NCBI RefSeq assembly: GCF_004768465.1
Contig: NZ_SRMF01000003.1
Coordinates: 186,001-250,000 of the forward strand
DNA length: 64,000 nt
Origin: Natronospirillum operosum
Lineage (GTDB): Bacteria; Pseudomonadota; Gammaproteobacteria; Pseudomonadales; Natronospirillaceae
Direction of reading: 5' to 3'
The notes beneath the pieces were generated by a model that was not told the DNA's origin, ran no database searches, and saw only the letters and a list, made by a program, of their open reading frames with translations. The position numbers and the translations under genes are program-made. Shown piece after piece: positions 28,694-36,778 of this stretch. Every line of letters starts with the position of its first letter. The first letter of the stretch is position 1.

Positions 28694-29839
28694 ATGAAAC
28701 AATCAATCAAACTGGGTCTTGGTCTGGCCATGGCCGCGACCATGACCGTGGCACAGGCGAACGAGGTGCGCGTGGGCATGATCACCACGCTGTCCGGCGG
28801 TGGTGCTCACCTGGGTGTCGACGTTCGGGACGGCTTCATGCTGGCCATTGAGCAGTCCGGCAACTCGGATGTGAATGTCATCATTCGTGATGATGCGCAG
28901 CGGCCGGACCTGGCCAACAGCCTGGCCAGTGAAATGATGGACCGGGAAAACGTGCATGTGATGACCGGCCTGATCTGGTCCAATCTGGCCATGGCCGTGG
29001 TGCCGTCGGTTACCCGCCAGGGCATGTTCTACCTGTCACCCAATGCCGGCCCGTCCGATCTGGCCGGCCGCATGTGTCACGAGAACTACTTCAACGTGGC
29101 CTGGCAGAATGACGCACTGCATGAGGCCATGGGCCAGTATGTGCGCGACCAGGGCTATGAGAATCCCTTCATTCTGGCGCCCAACTATCCGGCAGGTACC
29201 GACGCCCTGTCCGGCTTCAAGCGTTACTATGACGGTGAGCTGGCCAACGAGATCTATACCCAGTTGGGTCAGGAAGACTATGCCGCCGAAATCAGTCAGA
29301 TCCGCGCCAGCGGGGCGGACAGCGTGTTCTACTTCCTGCCGGGTGGCATGGGTATCTCCTTCATGAACCAGTATGCCAACTCGGGTACGGATATTCCGGT
29401 ATTCGGACCGGCGTTCTCGTTTGACGAGGTCATTGTAGGTGCTCTGGGCGAGGCCGCTGAAGGTGTGATCAACACCTCGCAGTGGGCGCATGACCTGGAC
29501 AATGACACCAACCGTGCCTTCGTCGAAGCCTTCCGTGCGGAACACGGGCGCACTCCGACGCTGTATGCCTCCCAGGGTTATGACACTGCCAAACTGCTGC
29601 TGTCGGCCCTGGAAGTGGCGCATCCGGAAGATGATCCTGATGCCTTTCGCGAAGCACTGCGCGCCGCTGATTTTGCCTCTACCCGTGGTGAGTTTCGCTT
29701 TGCCAGCAATCAGCACCCGATCCAGGACATCTATGTGCGTGAAATCGTGGCCAACGGTGACGGCGGGTTTACCAACCAACTGATCGGTGTGGCCATGGAA
29801 GACCACCAGGATGTCTACGGCGCTGACTGCGGTCTCTGA
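28694..29839 (+). CDS. ABC transporter substrate-binding protein, branched-chain amino acid/aromatic acid type
   Basis: A 381-residue periplasmic receptor (Peripla_BP_6). Signal peptide MKQSIKLGLGLAMAATMTVAQA with a probable cleavage after AQA, then NEVRVGMITTLSGGGAHLGVD, the usual first strand and ligand loop. It is rich in Asp/Glu, as is common for secreted proteins of marine bacteria. It lies in an operon with the CoA ligase and the LivHMGF-type genes, so the ligand is more probably the aromatic acid handled by the ligase than an amino acid (inference). The frame is open further upstream, but only this start gives a signal peptide. Confidence 0.92.
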   Translation: MKQSIKLGLGLAMAATMTVAQANEVRVGMITTLSGGGAHLGVDVRDGFMLAIEQSGNSDVNVIIRDDAQRPDLANSLASEMMDRENVHVMTGLIWSNLAMAVVPSVTRQGMFYLSPNAGPSDLAGRMCHENYFNVAWQNDALHEAMGQYVRDQGYENPFILAPNYPAGTDALSGFKRYYDGELANEIYTQLGQEDYAAEISQIRASGADSVFYFLPGGMGISFMNQYANSGTDIPVFGPAFSFDEVIVGALGEAAEGVINTSQWAHDLDNDTNRAFVEAFRAEHGRTPTLYASQGYDTAKLLLSALEVAHPEDDPDAFREALRAADFASTRGEFRFASNQHPIQDIYVREIVANGDGGFTNQLIGVAMEDHQDVYGADCGL

Positions 29840-29857
29840 TCCAGGGTACCTCTGGCA

Positions 29858-29878
29858 GGCAGGCCCTTCGGGCCTGCC
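29858..29878 (+). other. intercistronic hairpin between binding-protein and permease genes
   Basis: Perfect 9-bp stem GGCAGGCCC / GGGCCTGCC with a TTC loop, 19 bp after the binding-protein stop and before livH-like 29941. No T-run follows, so it probably stabilises the upstream mRNA segment or partly attenuates, raising the level of the binding protein relative to the permeases. Confidence 0.7.
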
Positions 29879-29940
29879 CATTATTCATGCCGATCGGGTA
29901 ACCGGCCCGATCGGCCCAGGCTACAGGCAGGAATACCGTT

Positions 29941-30858
29941 GTGACTGTCGCACTCATAGTTGAGCAGATACTGAATGGTCTCCAGCTCGGCACCATGCTG
30001 TTTCTGATGGCCAGCGGTCTGACGCTGGTGTTCGGGGTCATGGGGCTGATCAATCTGGCCCATGGCTCCTTCTACATGGCTGGTGCCTTTGTGACCGCCA
30101 CTGTTACCGCCACTACCGGCAACTTCTGGCTGGGGTTGTTGGTTGGGGTGCTGGCTGCTGCGGCCATTGGCGTCATTGTCGAGTTTGTCATCATGCGCCG
30201 GCTCTATGATCGGGGGCATCTGGATCAGGTACTGGCTACCTTTGCGCTGATCCTGATCTTTTCCGAAGGCACCTACATGATCTTCGGCTCCTCGCCGCTG
30301 TTTCTCAGCGTGCCGCAGGAACTGCGCGGGTCAGTCAGCCTGCCCTTTGATATCAGCTATTCCAGATATCGCCTGGCCATTATCGGCATGGGGGTACTGG
30401 TGGCGATCGGGCTCTATCTGCTGATCAGCAAGACGCGCCTCGGGATGCGTATCCGGGCCGGTGAGAACGATCGCGAGATGATCGGTGCGCTCGGAGTGGA
30501 TATCAAGACCCTGTATACCCTGGTGTTTGCGCTGGGCGCCGGTCTGGCTGGCCTGGCCGGTTCGACCATAGGCGCGCTGCAGTCGGTGCGCGTCGGCATG
30601 GGTGAGCCGGTACTGATCATGGCCTTCGTGGTGATCGTCATCGGTGGCATCGGCTCCATCAAGGGCGCCCTTGTCGGGGCGCTGCTGGTCGGGCTGGTCG
30701 ACACCCTGGGACGCATCTTCATGCCGCTGACCCTGGTCAGCTTCATGCCGGCGTCACAGGCCATGAGCATTGGTTCGGCGGTCTCCTCCATGCTGATCTA
30801 CATCATGATGGCGACCATTCTTGCATTCAGACCACACGGGCTTTTCGGATCAAAATGA
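29941..30858 (+). CDS. branched-chain-type ABC transporter permease, LivH family
   Basis: A 305-residue inner-membrane permease with about eight helices, starting at GTG. EQILNGLQLGTMLFLMASGLTLVFGVMGLINLAHG is the usual N-terminal pattern (see residues 7-41). The EAA-like loop is in GENDREMIGALGVDIKTLY. It overlaps livM-like by 4 bp. One of the two membrane subunits of the uptake system tied to the CoA ligase gene. Confidence 0.93.
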   Translation: MTVALIVEQILNGLQLGTMLFLMASGLTLVFGVMGLINLAHGSFYMAGAFVTATVTATTGNFWLGLLVGVLAAAAIGVIVEFVIMRRLYDRGHLDQVLATFALILIFSEGTYMIFGSSPLFLSVPQELRGSVSLPFDISYSRYRLAIIGMGVLVAIGLYLLISKTRLGMRIRAGENDREMIGALGVDIKTLYTLVFALGAGLAGLAGSTIGALQSVRVGMGEPVLIMAFVVIVIGGIGSIKGALVGALLVGLVDTLGRIFMPLTLVSFMPASQAMSIGSAVSSMLIYIMMATILAFRPHGLFGSK

Positions 30859-31892
30859 CTTCATTACAGAACAGATTCAATCCGCAGGCGCTGGCGGCCG
30901 GTCTGGTACCACAGTCCCGGGAGCACTGGATCAATGTGCTGCTCGTGGTCGGGCTGGTCGGGGCCGCCATGCTGGCGCACTTTCTGGGCGAGCGCTTCTA
31001 CGTCAATCTGGCCTCGCGTATCGCCATCATTGCCATGGCCGCCGTGGGTCTGAACCTGGCGCTCGGCTTCGGCGGCATGGTCAGCTTCGGTCATGCCGCC
31101 TTCTTTGGTCTGGGCGGCTATGTGGCCGGCATCAGCGCCTATCATGCCTTCAACATGACCCCGGTACTGGGTATCGGTTTCATGCCCGAGGGGTCGACGC
31201 AGATGCTGAGCATCTGGCTGGTGACACTGCTGGTATCCGGCCTGCTGGGGCTGGTCATCGGTAAGATCTCGCTGGGCACCTCGGGTGTCTACTTCATCAT
31301 GATCACGCTGGCCTTTGCGCAGATGATGTACTACTTCGCCAACTCCTGGCCCGCCTATGGCGGCGAGGATGGGCTGCCCATCTATCTGCGCAATGAACTG
31401 CCGCTGGTGGATACCAACCACAACCTGACCTTCTTCTTTATCGCGGCCATATTGCTGCTGATCAGTCTGTGGCTGAGCCAGCGCCTGATGGGCTCGCGCT
31501 TCGGCGCCGCGCTGACCATGGCGCATCTGAATCCGGTGCGGCTGGCCACGGCCGGTATCGACCCCAGACCGGTCAAGCTGATGGCCTTTGTTATCAGTGC
31601 CATGATCGCCGGTCTGGCCGGTGCCCTCTATGCCGACCTGAATCGTTTTGTCGGCACCAACATGCTGAGCTGGCACTTTTCCGGTGAACTGATCGTGATT
31701 GTGATTCTGGGCGGTGTCGGACGTCTCTACGGACCGCTGGCCGGGGCCATACTGTTCGTGCTGATGGAAACCTGGCTGGGCGGGGTGACCCAGTACTGGC
31801 AGTTCTGGCTCGGTCTGGTGTTGCTGGGCGTGGTGCTGTTCGCGCGCGGCGGTCTGATGGGCTTTCTTGCCGGGAGGTCGAAAGATGTCTGA
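30855..31892 (+). CDS. branched-chain-type ABC transporter permease, LivM family
   Basis: A 345-residue permease with many hydrophobic helices and the LivM landmarks LNLALGFGGMVSFGHAAFFGLGGY and LGGVGRLYGPLAGAILF. It overlaps livH-like by 4 bp (ATGA) and livG-like by 8 bp, so the permease and ATPase genes are translationally coupled. The second membrane subunit of the transporter. Confidence 0.93.
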   Translation: MTSLQNRFNPQALAAGLVPQSREHWINVLLVVGLVGAAMLAHFLGERFYVNLASRIAIIAMAAVGLNLALGFGGMVSFGHAAFFGLGGYVAGISAYHAFNMTPVLGIGFMPEGSTQMLSIWLVTLLVSGLLGLVIGKISLGTSGVYFIMITLAFAQMMYYFANSWPAYGGEDGLPIYLRNELPLVDTNHNLTFFFIAAILLLISLWLSQRLMGSRFGAALTMAHLNPVRLATAGIDPRPVKLMAFVISAMIAGLAGALYADLNRFVGTNMLSWHFSGELIVIVILGGVGRLYGPLAGAILFVLMETWLGGVTQYWQFWLGLVLLGVVLFARGGLMGFLAGRSKDV

Positions 31893-32637
31893 ACCCCTGT
31901 TGCAGGTCAAACAATTGAACAAGGCGTTCGGCGCCCTGCAGGCCACCCGGGACGTCTCTCTGGATCTGTATCCGGGCGAGATCCATGCCCTGATAGGGCC
32001 CAATGGCGCCGGCAAGTCCACGCTGATCAGCCAGATCACCGGCAATCTGCCGCCCGACAGCGGAGAGATTCTGCTGCAGGGTGAGGATATCACCGGCCTG
32101 ACTGTCGCCGAGCGGGCGCAACGGGGCCTGGGCCGCAGCTTCCAGATCTCGTCACTGGCCGATGAGCTCAGTGTACGGCGCAATGTGATGATTGCCGTGC
32201 AGGCCATTCAGGGCAGTTCGTTCCGCTTCTGGAAACCGGTGAGCAGTGATGCCTCGCTGCTGGAGCCGGTTGCCACCATTCTGGAGCGGCTGGGTCTGAG
32301 TGACCGTGCCGGCACCCTGGTTGCGGAACTGTCCCATGGCGAGCGGCGACTGGTCGAGATGGCCTGTGCGCTGGCGCTGCAACCCAGGGCCTTGCTGCTG
32401 GATGAACCCATGGCCGGTATGGGGTCGGAGGGTACGGCCCGCATGGTGAAGTTGCTGTCCGAACTGAAGCATGAAGTGCCCATTCTGCTGATCGAGCACG
32501 ACATGGATGCGGTCTTTCAATTGGCTGATCGGGTGTCCGTGCTGGTGTCCGGTGGTGTGCTGGCCCAGGGCACGGCCGATGAAATCCGCAACCACCCTGC
32601 GGTACGAGAAGCCTATCTGGGCGAGGAGACCACCTGA
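31885..32637 (+). CDS. ABC transporter ATP-binding protein, LivG family
   Basis: A 250-residue ATPase. Walker A IGPNGAGKST, signature LSHGERR (variant of LSGGQ), Walker B ALLLDEPMAGMG and switch His in LIEHDMDAVFQL. The ATG at 31885 follows a GGGAGG ribosome-binding site; the upstream in-frame ATG at 31867 is less likely. It overlaps the LivM gene by 8 bp and the LivF gene by 1 bp. Confidence 0.93.
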   Translation: MSEPLLQVKQLNKAFGALQATRDVSLDLYPGEIHALIGPNGAGKSTLISQITGNLPPDSGEILLQGEDITGLTVAERAQRGLGRSFQISSLADELSVRRNVMIAVQAIQGSSFRFWKPVSSDASLLEPVATILERLGLSDRAGTLVAELSHGERRLVEMACALALQPRALLLDEPMAGMGSEGTARMVKLLSELKHEVPILLIEHDMDAVFQLADRVSVLVSGGVLAQGTADEIRNHPAVREAYLGEETT

Positions 32638-33329
32638 TGTCGGAAGCCTTGCTGACAGTAGAGCAGATAGAAAGTTTTTACGGGCCTTCACAGGCGCTGT
32701 TCGGGGTGGACCTGCAGGTCAACCATGGCGAACTGGTGGCTCTGATGGGCCGCAACGGCATGGGCAAGAGCACGACCATCCGCTCGGTGTTCGGCCTGAC
32801 CCCGGCGCGCAGAGGGCGTATTCATTTCCGCGGTCGTGATATCACCCAGCGCAGCGCGCACCGGATTGCCCAGCTCGGTCTGGGCCTGGTACCCGAAGGT
32901 CGGCGCTGTTTCCGCAGCCTCACTGTGCGTGAGAATCTGGTGGCCACGGCTCGTCCCGGGCCCTGGGATCTGCAGCGCATAGCGCGTCTGTTCCCGCGTT
33001 TGGAAGAGCGCTGGGGACAGTCGGCGCAGACCCTGTCCGGTGGTGAGCAGCAGATGCTGGCCATTGGCCGGGCCCTGATGACCAACCCGCATCTGCTGGT
33101 GCTGGATGAAGCCACCGAGGGTCTGGCACCGGTGATCCGGCAGGAAATCTGGCGTGCCATCGGCGAGCTCAAGGAGCAGGGCCTGTCCATCCTGCTGGTC
33201 GACAAGTCGCTGCGCGAGCTGATGCCGCTGGCCGATCAGTGTGTGGTGCTGGAAAAGGGCAGAAACGCCTGGACCGGCTTGCCGACGGAGCTGAGCGCCG
33301 ACCTGCGGGATCGGTATCTGGGTGTCTGA
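32637..33329 (+). CDS. ABC transporter ATP-binding protein, LivF family
   Basis: A 230-residue ATPase. Walker A MGRNGMGKSTT, signature TLSGGEQQML, Walker B LLVLDEATEGLAP. The D-loop glutamate follows directly, as in LivF. The switch position reads ILLVDKSLRELMP, where a glutamine or histidine after the strand is normally expected, so the sequence there is slightly unusual. Last subunit of the first Liv-type transporter, followed by the thioesterase gene after 13 bp. Confidence 0.92.
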   Translation: MSEALLTVEQIESFYGPSQALFGVDLQVNHGELVALMGRNGMGKSTTIRSVFGLTPARRGRIHFRGRDITQRSAHRIAQLGLGLVPEGRRCFRSLTVRENLVATARPGPWDLQRIARLFPRLEERWGQSAQTLSGGEQQMLAIGRALMTNPHLLVLDEATEGLAPVIRQEIWRAIGELKEQGLSILLVDKSLRELMPLADQCVVLEKGRNAWTGLPTELSADLRDRYLGV

Positions 33330-33342
33330 AGAGGGCCATGCC

Positions 33343-33753
33343 ATGACATTTCAGGCCAGTCGACGGGTGCGCTTTGCCCACTGCGACCCGGCGGCCATTG
33401 TGTTCTTTCCACGCTATTTCGAGATGATCAACTCGGTGGTGGAAGACTGGTTTTCCGACGTGATCGGGCTGGACTTCAACCGGATGCACCAGCAACTGGG
33501 CGTGGGTGTACCCACTGCCAGCCTGCAGACCGATTTCACTGCGCCCAGCCGGCTGGGTGAGGTGCTGGTGTTCAGCCTGACCCCGCAGGAAGTCGGCCGT
33601 ACCAGCCTGCAACTGATTATAGAAGCGCATTGCGCGGGCGAACTGCGCCTGCGCAATCGTTCCACTCTGGTGTATGTCGACATGACGACCGGCCGTCCCA
33701 TCGCCTGGCCGGATGATCTGCGCCAACAGTTTACCCAATTGCTCGAGGATTGA
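33343..33753 (+). CDS. 4-hydroxybenzoyl-CoA thioesterase family protein
   Basis: A 136-residue hot-dog-fold thioesterase. FAHCDPAAIVFFPRYFEMIN contains the aspartate nucleophile/base position of the Pseudomonas 4-hydroxybenzoyl-CoA thioesterase (HCDPAGIVF). The start at 33343 is chosen because GAAGAGGG precedes it; an in-frame ATG at 33322 would overlap the LivF gene. It could release CoA from a dead-end or intermediate thioester in the pathway, preventing CoA trapping. Confidence 0.9.
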   Translation: MTFQASRRVRFAHCDPAAIVFFPRYFEMINSVVEDWFSDVIGLDFNRMHQQLGVGVPTASLQTDFTAPSRLGEVLVFSLTPQEVGRTSLQLIIEAHCAGELRLRNRSTLVYVDMTTGRPIAWPDDLRQQFTQLLED

Positions 33754-33756
33754 TTG

Positions 33757-34182
33757 ATGAGTGAAGCCTCACCCCATCAGCCGTCACCGCACCAACTGCT
33801 GCACCCCAGTCACTGGAAAGCGGCCAGTGGCTATGCCAATGGTTTCGCTGCCAGCGGACGCCAGGTCTTTATTGGCGGTCAGATCGGCTGGAATGCGCAG
33901 CAGGTTTTCGAAACCCGTGATCTGGTGGAGCAGATCCGCCAGACACTGGACAACATCGTCACCATCCTGGCCGAGGCCGATGGCCGCCCGGAGCATCTGG
34001 TGCGCCTCACCTGGTATGTGAAGGACAAGCACGAGTACCTGCGCCGTCTACGCGAGGTGGGTGGTGCCTATCGGTCCGTGCTGGGCAAGCATTTTCCGGC
34101 CATGACCATGGTACAGGTAGCCGATCTGGTCGAGGACGATGCTCAGGTCGAGATCGAGGCCACGGCCGTTATTCCGGACTGA
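33757..34182 (+). CDS. Rid family (RidA/YjgF-like) protein without the deaminase arginine
   Basis: A 141-residue YjgF/Rid protein: FIGGQIGWNAQQVFETRDLVEQIRQTLDN, ending QVEIEATAVIPD. In archetypal RidA the loop reads PxRSxxxVxxLP, with an arginine that holds the imine substrate. Here it is FPAMTMVQVADL, with no arginine, so it belongs with the Rid subgroups whose imine deaminase activity has not been shown. Its place at the end of an aminobenzoyl-CoA operon is still suggestive, because enamine/imine intermediates form there. An ATG follows a TTG; ATG 33757 is preferred. Confidence 0.9.
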   Translation: MSEASPHQPSPHQLLHPSHWKAASGYANGFAASGRQVFIGGQIGWNAQQVFETRDLVEQIRQTLDNIVTILAEADGRPEHLVRLTWYVKDKHEYLRRLREVGGAYRSVLGKHFPAMTMVQVADLVEDDAQVEIEATAVIPD

Positions 34183-34196
34183 CTGCCGGCCCGAAC

Positions 34197-35258
34197 TCAG
34201 GGCCGCTCGCCTTCGTAGGCCTGTTGCAGCAGGGCCAGCACCCCCTCGCGGGTCACCGGCCCGGGGTTGTAGTAGGGGTTGCGGGTGGCCAGCTCCGCAG
34301 CTCGTTCCAGATCCCGGGCCTGCAGGCCCAGTGTTGCCAGAGAAGTCGGCGCACCGGTATCGACGGCCAGGTCATGCAGAGTGCCGGGCACGGCCTTGGG
34401 GGTGACATCCAGCGCTGCCGCAAGCTGCTGCATGGCCTCAGGGGCATGGCTGGCGTTGTAGGCCGTTGCGTAGGGCAGTATGACACCGTGTACTTCCGCG
34501 TGCGGCAGCCCGAAACTGCCGCCCAGGGTATGACAGAGCTTGTGATGCAGGGCCATGCCGACACTGCCCAGCACCACGCCGGCCAGCCAGGCGCCATACA
34601 GGCACTGGGTTCGGGCTTCGAGGTTGTCCGGGTCACGCAGCAGGCTGGGCAGATGAGTGGCCAGGGCTCGCGTGCCCTCCACTGCCAGCAGGCTGGTGAT
34701 GGGGTTGCGGTTCTCGGCATAGAGTCCTTCGACACAGTGCGCCATGGCATTGAGCGCACTGGGTGCCGCGATGCTGCCGGGCAGCGTCCGGCTCAGTTCG
34801 GGGTCATAGAGGATGGCCCGGGGCAGCACCTGCAGATCCCGCCCCGTGGTCTTGACGCCGTCGCGTGTGAGGCCCCAGATCGGTGTCGCCTCGGAACCGG
34901 CAAAGGTGGTGGGCACCGCAATGCTGGGCAGGCCGGTGTCCAGGGCGATGGCCTTGGCCAGGCCTATGGTCGAACCGCCGCCTATGGCCACACAGCCATC
35001 GGCCTGCTGGCGGTGAACCACCTCCAGGGCGGCGTCTGCCGTTGCCGCCGGTACATGCATGGCGGCCTGATCGAATATCCCCACCGCAGCAGAGCCCAGC
35101 ACCGCCGCAGCCTGTTCGGCCAGCGGGCGCTGATTGGGTGTGCAGATGACCAGCAGGCGCCGCAGCCCCAGTTGCTCGGCCTCGGCTGCCAGCGATCGGA
35201 TGCAGCCGGCACCGAAACGGACCCGGCCGGGCAGAGCTTCGTAGACAAAGGACAACAT
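34197..35258 (-). CDS. maleylacetate reductase
   Basis: A 353-residue iron-containing alcohol dehydrogenase family member of the maleylacetate reductase branch: FVYEALPGRVRFGAG at the start, then GGGSTIGLAKAIAL, IAVPTTFAGSEATPIWG, LHHKLCHTLGGSFGLPHAEVHGVILP. It reduces maleylacetate to 3-oxoadipate, feeding the pcaIJ/pcaF steps at 52-55 kb. It is convergent with the Rid gene (14-bp gap) and 42 bp downstream of a LysR-type gene on the same strand. No hydroxyquinol dioxygenase is in the window. Confidence 0.93.
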   Translation of the reverse strand: MLSFVYEALPGRVRFGAGCIRSLAAEAEQLGLRRLLVICTPNQRPLAEQAAAVLGSAAVGIFDQAAMHVPAATADAALEVVHRQQADGCVAIGGGSTIGLAKAIALDTGLPSIAVPTTFAGSEATPIWGLTRDGVKTTGRDLQVLPRAILYDPELSRTLPGSIAAPSALNAMAHCVEGLYAENRNPITSLLAVEGTRALATHLPSLLRDPDNLEARTQCLYGAWLAGVVLGSVGMALHHKLCHTLGGSFGLPHAEVHGVILPYATAYNASHAPEAMQQLAAALDVTPKAVPGTLHDLAVDTGAPTSLATLGLQARDLERAAELATRNPYYNPGPVTREGVLALLQQAYEGERP

Positions 35259-35300
35259 GGTGAACTCCTGCGCTTCAGGTCATGGCGCTACCAGTATACG

Positions 35301-36572
35301 TCATGACAGCGCGCTCTGGACGTCCATGGCCCCCTCGTGCTGGCCCAGAGTCTTGATGATGGAAATCAGCAGCAGGTGCGGGGGCGTGGGGTGCCAGTCC
35401 TTGCGCAGTGCCAGCACAATGGTCTGCTGCGGTCCGGGCAGATCGATATCCAGCGCTGTCAGCAGTCCGGAGCGCTGATCATGCCGGATCTGGTAGCTGG
35501 ACAGCAGGGAAATGCGATCGCTGCCCGCCAGCAACTCGCGCGTGACAATCTGTGAACCGCTTTCCACGGCGCCCTTCAGACTGCCGGGAAAGGGCTGGCC
35601 GATCAGCGCCTCGAAGAACTCGCGCGCCGGAGTGCCGCGGCGCGGGATGACCCAGCGATAATCCAGCAGGTCGGCCAACCTCAGCCCCGGCTGAGTGGCC
35701 AGCGGATGACCCTGGCGGACCACCAGTGAAAAGGTGGTATTGAACAGCGGCAACTGGGTAATGGTGTCCGTCGGTGGCGGGTCGACCAGGCCCCCGATCA
35801 TCATGTCGATGTCCCCGCTCAGCAACTGCATCAACAGGTCCTCGTAGGCGCCGTCGATCACACTGATGTGCAATTCCGGCTTGAGTTCGGTCAGGCGGTT
35901 GATGGCTTCCGGCAACACATTGGTACGCGCCAGCGGTACCACGCCAATGGCGATGGTGGTGGTATCTTCCCCCGACAGGCTGGCCAGTTCGTCGAAACCC
36001 AGTTCGATTTCGCGCAGCGCCAGGCGGGCAAAGCGGGCCAGATTCTCACCCGCCTCGGTCAGCCTCACGCCGGAGCGGGTGGGTTCGAACAGATGCAGGT
36101 TGAGATTGCTTTCCAGCTCCCTGGCCGCCTTGTGAATGGCGGGCTGGGATATGCCCAGACTGCGGGCCGCACTGGAATAGGAGGGCGCGCGCTGAATGGC
36201 GATCAAGGCCCGCAACTGGGCATTGGTCAGCAACTGGGCCGGGTGCTCTGCCGGGTGCGGGTTGTCCGTCTTTGCAATGCCGGAGCGCAAGGCTTCACGG
36301 ACCCCCTGCTGCAGCAGATACAGGCAGCGGTTGACCCGTTGCAGAAACAGCTTGCCCTCGTTGGTTGGGGTCAGGCCGGAATGATGACGGCGGAACAGAC
36401 GGCAGCCTATGGCTTGCTCCAGCTTGGCGATGGCCTGGGTCAGGGCCGACTGGGACAGGAACACCCGTTCGGCCGCTGCGGTGATGCTGTGCAGGGCTGC
36501 GACCTCACTGACGGCGCGCAGGTGCCTCATGTTGGGTTGTCTGTCAGTTCTTGCAGTCATGGTTTGGAGCAT
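35301..36572 (-). CDS. LysR-type regulator with two N-terminal HTH domains
   Basis: 423 residues, about 110 longer than a normal LysR protein. HTH 1 spans about 16-75 (AAERVFLSQSALTQAIAKLE, then GCRLFRRHHSGLTPTNEG). A second, distinct HTH spans 117-176 (AARSLGISQPAIHKAARELE, then LHLFEPTRSGVRLTEAGE). The effector domain follows at about 205-405. Both helices look intact, so this is a tandem duplication of the DNA-binding module, not a frameshift. It lies between maleylacetate reductase (same strand, downstream) and the divergent TRAP operon, either of which may be its target. Confidence 0.92.
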   Translation of the reverse strand: MLQTMTARTDRQPNMRHLRAVSEVAALHSITAAAERVFLSQSALTQAIAKLEQAIGCRLFRRHHSGLTPTNEGKLFLQRVNRCLYLLQQGVREALRSGIAKTDNPHPAEHPAQLLTNAQLRALIAIQRAPSYSSAARSLGISQPAIHKAARELESNLNLHLFEPTRSGVRLTEAGENLARFARLALREIELGFDELASLSGEDTTTIAIGVVPLARTNVLPEAINRLTELKPELHISVIDGAYEDLLMQLLSGDIDMMIGGLVDPPPTDTITQLPLFNTTFSLVVRQGHPLATQPGLRLADLLDYRWVIPRRGTPAREFFEALIGQPFPGSLKGAVESGSQIVTRELLAGSDRISLLSSYQIRHDQRSGLLTALDIDLPGPQQTIVLALRKDWHPTPPHLLLISIIKTLGQHEGAMDVQSALS

Positions 36573-36756
36573 GCCATGTTATAACCAGAACTAATAGCTT
36601 ACACCCTAAAACTGAATGGCGATGGACTACAATGATATGAATAATCAAGGCTGAAAAGATCAGGCCGTCAGCAGAATGATAACAATACGGCTTGATCTTG
36701 CGGGCAAAAGTCGCCCCACAGCATGCTCTTGGTAGCAGCGCTGACCACTGAGTCAT

Positions 36757-36764
36757 AACAACAA
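36757..36764 (+). promoter_or_regulatory. AACAACAA leader motif before the TRAP binding-protein gene
   Basis: AACAACAA directly abuts the TGAGGTG Shine-Dalgarno of the gene starting at 36779, the position of Hfq/Crc catabolite-activity motifs in pseudomonad mRNAs. The 206-bp region between the LysR gene and this gene is AT-rich and otherwise holds no recognised gene. Confidence 0.55.
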
Positions 36765-36778
36765 TGAGGTGCAACGTC

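Noticed and set aside
30864-32207. Minus-strand frame of 447 codons opposite the LivM/LivG genes
   Set aside because: Shadow of conserved ABC transporter genes; no start context and no domain.
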